The notes under the pieces were generated by a model, which searched no databases, was not told where the DNA came from, and saw only the letters and a program-made list of their open reading frames with translations. The position numbers and the translations under genes are program-made. Shown piece by piece: positions 1 through 12,200 of a DNA stretch of 64,000 bases (the stretch's first letter is position 1; each line of letters begins with the position of its first letter). Source of the DNA: Denticeps clupeoides (lineage: Eukaryota > Chordata > Actinopteri > Clupeiformes > Denticipitidae); contig NW_021630114.1 in assembly GCF_900700375.1 (NCBI RefSeq), positions 145,638 through 209,637 on the forward strand, written 5' to 3'.

Positions 1-92
1 CGATCAGTCCTCAGGATTGGCCAGGAATTGGAACTGAGAAAGCAGAATTGGTCCATTTCTATCTAACATTTACTCTATTTTTTCTGAACTAG

Positions 93-220
93 AGACATTC
101 TGAAGCTTGGGGGATCTGCAGTAGATAGTGCTATTGCTGCTCTGTTGTGCACTTCTGTCATTCACCCACAGAGTATGGGAGTTGGCGGGGGCTCAATCTT
201 CACCATCCGTGATGCAAGTG
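93..220 (+). CDS. ggt5: ggt5 exon a ([22 protein letters not shown])
   Basis: First exon in the window. It encodes the conserved large-subunit start of the fold, with [14 protein letters not shown] and SMGVGGGS as in all gamma-glutamyltransferases. The acceptor AG is at 91-92 (93-94 is an alternative AG) and the donor GT at 221-222. It leaves one base of a split glycine codon for the next exon. Confidence 0.9.
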
Positions 221-3200
221 GTAAGATCAGAATTTCATTAATGTGCTTTTGTCATGCTGTTAAGAAGATACTATCACTGAGAATTCGTCCATGCACAGGA
301 AAAGTTCAAATCATCAATGCCCGGGAAACTGTGCCAAAGAATTTCAACCCTGAACTGCTGAAGAAATGCACACAATCCTTTCAGTCACTTCCAGGTATGC
401 TGCAGTGTCTTCGGAATGATTATTTTTATCATCTTCATTATTTCACACCAACCAGTGCATGACACACTTGCACACACACTCCCCAAACTGTCCACTTAGG
501 AAGCAACACTGATTGATCATCAATTTCACATGCTGTTGTACAAATGGAATAGACAACAGGTGGAAATTAGCAAGACCTCCCCAATAAAGGCGTGGTTCTG
601 CAGGTGGTTCCACAGACCACTTGTCAGTTTCTATGCTTTCTTCCTGATATTTTGGTCACTTTTGAATGCTGGTCAATGCTATATCCACCAACAGACTGTC
701 AGTGGATGCTTTAGTCCAGGTCTGGGAGGAGGACTCTCAGGAGACCACCTCAGCAGGAGCATGCCCAGGAGTTGTAGGGAGGTCATACAGGCACTTGGAG
801 GCCACAGACATCAAAGTTGGCTCAGCCTGTATTGTGTTTTTCCAGTTTTAGACTCCAAATCAAACATTGATGGGTTGATACATTTGTTCTTTTGTTGTCA
901 GAATATTCAACTAAGAACAAAGTATTTAATAAGAATATGTTATTGATCATATCTAGGATTTTTTTTTTTTTTTTTTTTGAGCAGTGTATATACAGTCCCA
1001 GTCGTTGTCTCAACGGGGAATTGTCCATGTGGTTTTCCTCTCTGAGAAGCATGTACAATATGCTTTAAACCTGGCAGGTCTGTTTTGCTCAAATCGGTTT
1101 GGAATTTGATTTTAGTCTATATTCAAAGAAAACGGGGAATCATATGAGATTCTCACATGAACATTTATTCTTCCTTTGCATTCTTTTTTATAAAGGTCAG
1201 AATGAGGGAAAAGGCAGCTAAATGAAGAATATGGTTTTCTTAACTCCAGGTACTGAGTGGATCGGTGTTCCCGGTGAGGTCCGGGCCTATGAGGAGGTTC
1301 ACAGGCAGTATGGGAAACTGCCCTGGGCCAGTCTCTTCCAGCCCACTATCAAAATGGCCAGGGAGGGTATCCCACTGTCACCTGTTCTTGCTCGATTTCT
1401 GTACATGTTACAAGACAAGACACTGCAGCTTCGGTAAGATGGAGATTCACATGTAGATTGTGAATCTGGGTACATCATTAACATCTCATTACCTACTAGA
1501 TGACTGAGATAAACAGGAACACAAGCTAATGAGCATTTAGCTGGAATTTGAACGACTGGAAGATGTAGGCCACTTTGTTTAGGCAGCTATGCAGCTCCTC
1601 TTCCAGGCAATGGTCATCTCGAAACTTGACTATTATAACTCTCCTGGCTGGAGCCACTGCATTCACCATAAACCACTCCAGATGGTCCAAAATGGTCCAG
1701 CCCGCCTCATCTTCAATCAGCCGAAACACACCCATGTCATGCCTCTTCTCACCTCTCTCCACCGGCTCCCGGTAGCTACTCGCATTGAGTTTAAATCCTT
1801 GATGCTGCCTACAGGGCTGTAAATGGAAGTTCTCCCTCTTACACCAACACAATACAAGCCAGTTACACTCCTGCACACCCTCTCAGATCTGCAAATGAAA
1901 CCAGACTGAAAATCCCCTCTTCACGGGGTCTCCGATCCCAATTGGCTCTGTTCTCCTTTGTTGTCCCTGGCTGGTGGAACAACTTGTCCTGCTCCATTCA
2001 ACTTGCCGAGACTACCACCAACTTTAAGAAGCAGCTGAAAACCCACAAGTATTTCAGACAAATGTAACACTTGCACACGTGCACACACTCACAAAAAAAA
2101 TTGTCTAGCACCTAACAATTCCCCTGCATGTTCTATTCCTGACAGGTCAGGCCTTATCAGGACTCATAGTTTTGTAACTCAAAAACCGAATAAGAATTGC
2201 TGGTGTCTTCCTCTTGTAAGTCGTTTTGGATAAAAGCATCTGCCAAGTAAAGTAAAGAAAAGAAATACACTATATTAGCAAAAGTGAATTTTTGGAAAAT
2301 TTGGACCTTTCTTTTAGAAGCGCGTTAGGCATTGTTTGTGAATGAGAAGGTTTGTTTCACCAGACCAAATAATCCTACTGGGTTTAAGATGCTGGAATTA
2401 CCCTTTTATATTTACATGAAAGTACACATATTTACAACTGCTCCGATTACAGGAAGTTGTTCACAGATAAAAATGGGAAGCTGCTGAAGGAAGGAGACAC
2501 CCTGAGGTTTGAAAAACTTGCTGATACCCTGGAAGTCATTGCAGAGAAGGGTGCAGATGCTTTCTACACAGGAGAAATAGCCAGAAGCTTAATTAGTGAT
2601 ATAAAGGATGCAGGTAACCCATTATGAATGAACACTTAATTAATAAAAAATTCTGAGGTGCATACCATTCCATTATTACAGTTATGATGTCTTAGCTTGT
2701 TCTTTTTTTGTGGTTTGTGTTTTAAGACATGCTGATTATAGCAGAGTGAAAACGTGCTACTTCTAACTGATTTAACTGGCTTTGTATCACTGGTTCTGAA
2801 TGTCAGGGGGAATCTTGTCCTTGGAGGACCTGAACTCATTCGAAGTATCTGTGACCAGTGCGTGGAAGGTGCCACTGGGAGATTTTGATATGTATATCCC
2901 ACCTCCACCAGCTGGGGGTGCTACACTCAGCTTCATATTAAACACTATGAGAGGTGAGCTGCTGTTGTACTGCAGACTTATGATCATTTAATTTAGTCAT
3001 TCTTGGAATTGCAAGCAGGCTTGTCTAGTCAGGCAGAAGAATTGACTTTAGCTTTCATGAACATTACATGTGTAGACTGGTACAGCTAGATACTACTTGA
3101 CCTATTGAACTTTGAGTTATAAAAGTATTCCATGATTTCAAATGGTTTTTTTTGTTCTATGCTTTCGTTTCAGTGTACAATGAGACATAGAAAAAGGGTT

Positions 3201-6200
3201 TCTAAATCACTTTGGAATCTAATTAAGGCCAATAGTCGGTCTCTGAATTTACAGTGACATTTGGTCCAGATGTGGGGCCCACTGTGTATAATTTAACACG
3301 TTTCTCTGCAGGTTATAATCTATCTTCAGAGTCGCTAAGAGGGAAACAGAAAACACTTACCTTTCACCGCTATGTGGAGACATGTAAATTTGCTAACAGT
3401 CTGAAGAAGTTCCTGCGGGATCCCAGATTTGGTTCTGAAAGGGTATGTGAACATAAAACTGTTTTTCAGTTCCTTTTATTCCAGGGTGTCAAGAGCTCCT
3501 TGCCACAAATCATTCATAAGTCTTTCAAATACAACCCCAGTTTAAAAAAAAAACTTGGGATGCTAAGCAAAATGTAAATAAAAGTGAAGTGATTGTCATT
3601 GTGATACACTGCAGCATGGCACACGGTGCACACAACAAAATGTGTCCTCTGCTTTTAACCTTCACCCTTAGTGAGCAGTGGGCAGCCATGAGGTGCCCAG
3701 GTACCCAGAGAGCAGTGTGTGGGGATGGTGCGTTGCTCAGTGGCACCTCAGTGACACCTTGGTGGTTCAGGAACCGGCAACCTTCAGATTACTGTGTGAG
3801 TGCTTTGCGGTTGAAATACGTTGACGTCAGCCAATTGGCGCACAATAGCTGTGTAGGATAAATTGTAACTGAGCAGTGAATGTGAAAGTGTTGGAGCTAG
3901 TGTTGGAGATGTTGGAGCTGTTGGAGCTAGATAGTTCGTGTTCTGCACCATGCGATTTGCCAGTAAAGCAGAGCTCTAGACTAACTTTTTTGCTGGTTGC
4001 AAGATGCCGGCACACACAGTTGCAGCGGCTCGGTGCTCTCCCCTCCGGAGTGTCATTTTATGTGTATTTATGTGAGTTTTACTTTTAGTACAAAAAGTAC
4101 AACTGCCACAACAGAACAATACTCCGTTAAGAGCAGAGGAGATGGTTTGTGTATTTATATCAACAACTGGTGTGCAAACGTAGTGACAAAAAGCAGCATA
4201 TTAAACTGTGCTACCAGAGGAGCTACCACGCTAGATAAGGTCTACATGAACATCAAGCTCCCACACCTGGCCCAGTCTGACCACATGTCACTGCTGCTGA
4301 TTATATCATACACCCCTTCCACAAATCTGCTCCAACTATCACAAGATCCATCACAACCTGGCCTGATGATGCTTCTCTGCAGCTACAGGACTGCTGTGAC
4401 TGAACCAACTGAGACTTTTTTTGAACATCCTGTCCTGGCACTCCACACTGACAGTTTTTTGCATATTGTGATAAAGTTCATTATTTCCTGTAATGTGCTG
4501 ATAAACATTAGACTTTCATATATTTTAGATTCATCACGCACAACTGAAGGTAGTACAAGCCTTTTATATTTTTAATATTGATGGTTTTGGCATACAGCTC
4601 ATGAAAACCCAACATTCCTATCTTGAATAGCATATTTCATCAGACCAATTAAAAAAAAAAAAAAAAAAAGTCAACCTTCAAATAATCATGTTCAGTTATG
4701 CACTCAATACTTGGTCGGGAATCCTTTTGCAGAAATGACTGCTTCAATGCGGCGTGGCATGGAGGCAATCAGTCTGTGGCACTGCTGAGGTGTTATGGAG
4801 GCCCAGGATGCTTCGATAGCGGCCTTAAGCTCATCCAGAGTGTTGGGTCTTGTGTCTCTCAACTTTCTCTTCACAATATCCCACAGATTATCTATGGGGT
4901 TCAGGTCAGGAGAGTTGGCAGGCCAATTGAGCACAGAAATACAATGGTCAGTAAACCATTTTCCAGTGGTTTCGGCACTGTGGAGATCTGTGGAGATCTT
5001 CATCTCCATAAAGCTTTTCAGCAGATGGAAGCATGAAGTGCTCCAAAATCTCCTGATAGCTAGCTGCATTGACCCTGCCCTTGATAAAACACAGTGGACC
5101 AACACCAGCAGCTTACATGGCACCCCAGACCATCACTGACTGTGGGTACTTGACACTGGTCTTCAGGCATTTTGGCATTTCTCTCTGCCCAGTCTTCCTT
5201 CAGACTCTGGCACCTTGATTTCCGAACGACATGCAAAATTAGCTTTCATCCGAAAAAAGTACTTTGGACCACTGAGTGCTTCTGCCGTGGTTTCTGGTTC
5301 AAAAGTGGCTTGACCTGGGGAATGCGGCACCTGTAGCCCATTTCCTGCACACGCCTGTGCACGGTGGCTCTGGCTTTTCCTACTCCAGACTCAGTCCCCC
5401 AAGGTCTGGAATCGGTCCTTCTGCATAATCTTCCTCAGGGTCTGGTCACCTCTTCTCGTTGTGCAGCGTTTTCTGCCACACTTTTTCCTTCCCACAGACT
5501 TCCCACTGAGGTGCCTTGATACAGCACTCTGGGAACAGCCTATTCGTTCAGAAATTTCTTTCTGTGTCTTCCCCTCTTGCTTGAGGGTGTCAATGATGGC
5601 CTTCTGGACAGCAGTCAGGTCGGCAGTCTTACCCATGAATGCGGTTTTGAGTAATGAACCAGGCTGGGAGTTTTTAAAAGCCTCAGGAATCTTTTAGAGA
5701 TAATTAGTTGATTCAGATGATTAGGTTAATGGCTCGTTTAGAGAACCTTTTCATGATATGCTCATTTTTTGAGATAGGAACTTTGGGTTTTCATGAGCTG
5801 TATGCCAAAATCATCAATATTAAAACAATATGAGGCTTGACCTACCTTCAGTTGTGTGTAATGAATCTAAAATATATGAAAGTCTGTTTATCAGTACATT
5901 ACAGGAAATAATGAATATCACAATATGCTAATTTTTTGAGAAGGGCCTGTTTAAGAGGAGGATCGAGAAGTACCTTGACAGCAACAACAGCAGGCAGGTT
6001 TGTAAGGGAGTTCAGCACATCAACTACAGGACCAGTCATGGAGCTGCTGAAGGTGATGCCTCAATGGCAGAGGAGCTGAACCACCAGAGGCAGCTATTCC
6101 AAATGCAACAGCAGCAGCTCACAGCAACTTCACCCCCACCCTTAAGTGGGAGGAACATGAAGTGAGACGCTCGCTCAAGGCTGTCAACCCCAGGAAGGTG

Positions 6201-9200
6201 GCAGGTCCCAGCAGTGTGCTGAGGAACTGTGCAGAGCAACTGGACTCGGTCTTCACCGAGATCTTCAGCCAGCCTGTCCCACCCTGCCTGAAAACCTCCA
6301 CTTAGTCCTGTTACCAAATAAAATCCATGACCTGTCTGAATGACACTCGGCCAGTATCGCTCACTCCAGTCCTAATGAAGAGCTTTGAGAGACTGGTCTG
6401 GAGTCATATCATCAAGAGGGTGTCCGGCGTCCGCTTCCTGGACATTCACATTAAGGAGGACCTGTCCTGGGGTGCGAACTCAACTGAGCTGGTGAAGGTT
6501 CTCAGGGAAAAAAACCTCTTAAACTGCTGGTGTTGTATTGAGAGCATCCTGTGCTCCTGCCTCTGCATACGGTTTTCCAGCTGCACAACAGCACAACAAT
6601 CACTGCAGCAGATTGTGAAGACTGCCCAGAAAATCATTGGCTGTTATTTATCCTCTCAGGACTAACTGCACAGCTCTCGCTGCCTCAAAGAGAGCACAAA
6701 ACATCATAAAGGACTCCTCACAACCCGATCATCAACAACAACAACATTTATTTCTTATATAGCCCAAAATCACATACAGTAAGTCTCAATGGGCTTTGAC
6801 AGGCCCTACAGTTGACACCCCCCACACTTGACCCTTCTGCACACAAGGAAAAACTCCACACAAAAAAACTCTAGGAGAGGAAAAAAAGAAAGGAAGAAAC
6901 GTTGGGAAGGAGTGATAGAGAGAGGGACCCCCTTCCAGGGTAGAGTGAGCCTGCAAATGGTGTCAGTGCAGGGTTGGATATGATATAATGATAAGTCCTA
7001 CAGTTGTAGGATTGGAGAAGTCCAGGATGTATTCAGTGTCATGGTCTAGATTACGTGTCCGTAATGATGTTACTGGTCCATTTGAAGATCCCTGAAGCTG
7101 TAGTTGTAACGGTGGTGGTGGCTGTGGTGACCCTCTGGTTTGTTTCATGTTTTGTCCTTGTAAAGCAGTTGTCAGGAACCAGGATGTATTTGCTGGTCTC
7201 TTCACTGGGGTCTGCCAGTAGTCTGGGTGCTTGATTCCGTGTCTCGGAGAAAAACAAACAGAAGCAGCGGCAGACGGTTGCACTGTACGACCGATACTGA
7301 AATATGTGGTTATAGTGGTATATTGGTGCTACAGTGGCCCGGTACCCTAACTAGGACAGCCTAACTAGGGTGAATTTAACTTTGTCTGTGTCTAACAGGG
7401 GGACTGTGTGATAAACTGGACTTTATAATTGACACTGCATCAAAATGAAGTGAAATGAGGGTCTAGGACTTTAGCAAAAAGCCAGAGAAAACAGATTTTT
7501 GAGATTGGATTTAAACACTGAGACTGTGTCTGAATCCCGGACACTGACAGGCAAGCTGTTCCACAACTGCGGAGCTCTATAGGAGAAGGATCTGCTCCCA
7601 GCTGTGACCTTCTGCACCTTTGGTACCAGTAGTGACCCCGCACGCATTGATCGAAGGGGGCGTGGCGGTTCGTAAAGAACCAAAAGTTCACTCAGGTACT
7701 GTGGGGCGAGACCATTTAGAGCTTTATAGGTTAAAAGTAGGATTTTGTAGTCAATCCTAAATTTGATGGGTAACCAGTGCAGTGATTGTAAGACTGGGGT
7801 GATGTGGTCAAATTTCCTGGTTCTGGTTAGTACTCTGGCTGCAGCATTCTGTACTAGCTGGAGTTTACTCATGCATCTACTAGAGCATCCAGACAGTAAT
7901 GCATTGCAGTAATCTAACCTTGATGTAATAAATGCATGGACCAACTTTTCAGCATCATGCATTGAGATTATATTTCTTATTTTCGCAATATTTCTAAGGT
8001 GAAAGAATGCTATTCTAGTGACATTATCTACGTGCGAACTGAATGAGAGACCTGCATCAATGATGACACCTAGATCCATCACTTCAATACTCGGTGAGAT
8101 AGAAAGGCTATCCAGGGTTATTGTGTAGTCAGCCAGCTTACGTCTGGCTGCTTGAGGCCCAAGTACAAGCGCTTCTGTCTTGTCAGGGTTTAACAGGAGA
8201 AAGTTGGTGAGCATCCACTGTCTAATGTCCTTCGGACAATTCTCTATATTGTTCAGCTGCTGCCTCTGATCTGGCATTGCTGACAGATACAGCTGTGTGT
8301 CGTCAGCGTAGCAATGAAAGCTAATACCGTGTTTGCGGATGACGTCGACTAAAGGTAACATGTATAGAGAAAAAAGTAATGGACCTAGGACAGAACCTTG
8401 TGGAACACCAAACTCTACTTTACTATGTGAAGACGAAACACCATTGATGTCCACAAACTGATATCGGTTGGTCAAATATGATCTGAACCATTCAAGGGCT
8501 GTTCCCTTAATCCCGATAACATTCTCTAACCTGGCAAGAAGAATAGCGTGATCGATAGTGTCAAACGCTGCACTCAGATCAAGCAGGACAAGCAGCGAAA
8601 TGAGTCCCTGATCAGAGGCCAACCACTTTAACCAGCGCTGTCTCAGTGCTATGATGAGGTCTAAATCCTGATTGATATACTTCGTGGATATTGTTACAGT
8701 CTAGATATGTGCTCAGCTGCTGGGCTACGACTTTTTCTAAGATTTTTGATATGAACGGAAGGTTGGATATCGGTCTGTAATTTGAAAGCTGACTGCGATC
8801 AGGTTCCGGCTTTTTAATCAGGGGTCTAATGACTGTTACCTTGAACGAACTTGGTACGTGGCCGGTGCTAAGCGACGAGTTAACAATTTTGAGGATAGAA
8901 TTTATAACATTGGGTGCTATTTGCTTAAGGAGCCTTGTTTGAATCGGATCTAAAGCGCAAGTACATTGATTTGATGATGAGATTAATTTGATTAATTCAT
9001 GCTCTTTAATAGGGTTGAAATGACCATGACCAGTGCCGATTGCTGCCATCAAGCAAGAGATACAGGAGTATGAAACCAGGACAAACAGACTTAACAACAG
9101 CTTCTACCATGTTGCAATCAGGGCACTTAATGACATTTAACACACCTTTCCTCCTCCAACTCAATAAGGTTTTTCATCTCACCCTTTACATTTTATATTT

Positions 9201-12200
9201 TGTATCATATTCTGTATTAAATTTGTATTATAGTAATATATGTCTTAAGCTAGCTTTTTTTCAATGCAGTATTTAAGATACCTCTCTTACTCAGGGACTG
9301 AACCTAATTTAGTTCTAGTATTACAAAGATATTCTGATGCTGATTCTGTTGCGCCTAACTTTTTTCATGCCATTGAATTTAAAAATGCAGCGTTACAGGT
9401 TCACTTTTCTTTTGTTTAAATTGCCCTCTATAGAGTCAATGTTGAGCTGTAAATGAATATCAATCTGGATAATAAAGTTATTTATTTGAAGTATAATTCT
9501 ACAAGAAAGGTAACTTACTGAAATTATGTTTCAATTATGCTGGAATAACAACATTTATTTATTTCTTATGTAGCCCAAAATCATATACAGTATTTCTCAA
9601 TGGGCTTCGACAGGCCCTCCACACTTGACCCTGAGTGAGCCTGCAAGTGGTGTCAGTGCAGGGTTTGTGATTGTCCAATAAGAGAAAAATACGTGTCCTT
9701 CTGTACTTTGGGTACCAGTAGTGACCCTGCACCTGTTGATCACAGGGGGTATGCCGGGTAGTAAATAACTAAAATGTCCTCGGCCAATCAGAAGCAGGAC
9801 CCACCCTTTACAATCTCTGATTGGTTAGAATACGACAGACTTTCAGTTACTGAGACTATTTCCCCTTTGTTGCACCATTCAGGAATTTTACGTTTGAAGA
9901 GGTAGTCACATTATCTGAATTATCTAAAATGATATCTTTTAGATATGTATTCAAACCACAAAAAAAAAGTTATTTAAAATTGAAAAAAACCCGCCTTTTC
10001 ATTAACTATTTTATTGCATCTGCAATTGCAAACCCGTGATCAGAAGGTTGCTGGTTCAAACCAAAACTGCCGAGGTGTACCACTGAGCAAAGCACCATCC
10101 CCACACACTTTTCCCCAGGTGCCTTTTGTGGCTGTCAACTGCTTAAAAAAAAACTCTGTAAACTCTTTGATTAAAAAAAAAAAAATACAAGTCACTAGGA
10201 GAATTATTCTCCCAGCAGCCACAATGAAAATGTTAATTTCCATCACTGCTTCTAATGCACAGGAACCATTAAAAATGACCCAGGAGGGCTTTGCAATGAA
10301 AATGAGGGCCCTGATCAGCAGTAGTCAGACTTATGGTCCTCAGCACTATAACGTCACACCATACCTGGATAGCTGGGGCACCACTCACTTGTCCGTACTT
10401 GCTGAAGATGGTTCTGCTGTGTCAGTGACAAGCACAATCAATCACATGTAAGTACCCAAGTACCCACATTTCCTTATTATATTCTCTTTGGGAGATACAT
10501 GTACACTACTCTTTGAAAGTTTCGGGTCACTTAGAAATGTCCTTGTTTTGCTCCATTAAGACATTAGATGTTTTAATGTTGGAAATGGCTATAGTAGCTG
10601 AAATTTGCTGTCAATAAATTATATATCTACACACAAGGAGAGGAACTATCAACAACTTGAATTCTAGTCGATTGTCACATTAAAAGCTTCACTATAAAAC
10701 CCAAATTCACACTAAAAGAGTATCTACTGCATCAGCAAATGTGTGTTTGACTACACCATTATTTCAAATCAAATTATCAAATCAATGTTAATGACTTAAT
10801 TTTTGTCATTTTTTATATTGTAGGGAAGAGCTATAGTCTAAATAATTATTGTTAAGTATCTTGGAAAATTACTGCATAGAACCCATTGATAAACCTTTCC
10901 TGTGTGTGCAGCCTGTTACCATACAATATGCAAACTCTCTTTAGTTTTTATTGGAAAAAGAAAGTCATTTCTAAATTACCATAAACTTTTGTATGGGTAC
11001 AGATCATTTGGATCACAGGGGAGTTAAAGGAAGCTCAGCTACCCTGAAAATCACCCTTCTTGAATGTCCTTACCTAGACCAGGGGTAACAAACCTTGGTC
11101 CTGGAGGGCACCAGTCACAGCTTAAATATTTCAATGCGGTTTGCTGGGTACAGTATTGTTCAAAATAATAGCAGTGCAGCGTGACTAACCAGAATAATCC
11201 AGGTTATATTTTTTATTGCTACATGGCAAACAAGTTACCAGTAGGTGCAGTAGATTCTCAGACAACAAACAAGACCCAGCATTCATGATATGCACGCTCT
11301 TAAGGCTGTGCAATTGGGCAATTAGTTGAAGCATCATGATATGGGCATGTTTCTCCTACTATGGTGTTGGGCCTATTTATCGCATACCAGGGATCATGGA
11401 TCAGTTTGCACATGTCAAAATACTTGAAAAGGTCATGTTGCCTTATGCTAAAGAGGACATGGGTGTTTAAAACAAGACCATGACCCCAAAACGCACTAGT
11501 AAATGTGCAAAGTCTTGGTTCCAAACCAACAAAATTAATTTTATGGATTGGCCATAAAATTAATCCAATTGAGAACTTGATCTCAAAAATGCTGTTTCTG
11601 AAGCAAAACCAAGATATGTAAATGAATTGTGGAATGTTGTTAAATAATGGCTGGTAGTAGCCTAGCGGGTAACACACTCGCCTGTAAACCAGAAGACACA
11701 GGTTCAAATCCCACATACTACCATTGTGTCCCTGAGCAAGACACTTAACCCTGAGTGTCTCCAGGGGGGGGGGACTGTCCCTGTAACTACTGATTGTAAG
11801 TCGCTCTGGATAAGGGCATCTGGTAAATGCCGTAAATGTAAATGAATCATGCAGTGGGATAACAGCTGAAAGGTGCCATAAGTTGGTTGACTCCATGCCA
11901 CACAGATGTGAAGCAGTTAAAAAAAATGGTGGTAATACAACAAAGTATTAGTTTAGTGATTAACAGGATTGCTAACTCCTAGGAAAAAAAAACATTTGTA
12001 CAAAAAAATTGAGTTTGTAGTCAACGACAGACACCGCTATTTTTTTAACACACCCCTTTCAACTAATTTCCCAATTGCACAGCCTTAAGTGCGTGCATAT
12101 CATGAATGCTGGGTCTTGTTTGTTTGAGAATCTATTGCACCTACAGGTAACTTGTAGGTGCAATACATTGTATGTTCGTGGGCCTTTGCAGCCTGCGCAA

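Larger units (their letters stand above)
4110..9490 (+). mobile_element. Rex1/CR1-like LINE, interrupted twice
   Basis: One + strand LINE in three pieces. 4110-4450 is endonuclease ([29 protein letters not shown]). 5949-6735 spans the endonuclease-RT linker and RT ([50 protein letters not shown]). 9042-9490 is the C-terminus ([20 protein letters not shown]) plus an AATAAAGTT tail. The gaps are filled by a Tc1 element (4452-5949) and an L2 on the other strand (6738-9042). The join across the second gap is good: ..[11 protein letters not shown]- then [10 protein letters not shown]. Very decayed. Confidence 0.7.

Noticed and set aside
530-946. 138-codon + strand open frame
   Set aside because: It lies within a non-coding MITE.
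3997-4575. 192-codon + strand open frame as a host gene
   Set aside because: The middle matches LINE endonuclease ([11 protein letters not shown]) and the end runs into a Tc1 inverted repeat.
11648-11720. tRNA genes at SINE heads
   Set aside because: A- and B-box-like motifs occur, but no complete cloverleaf with discriminator end is seen; they belong to SINEs.
11300-11896. 198-codon - strand open frame
   Set aside because: It runs antisense through a Tc1 relic and a SINE; no protein similarity recognised.
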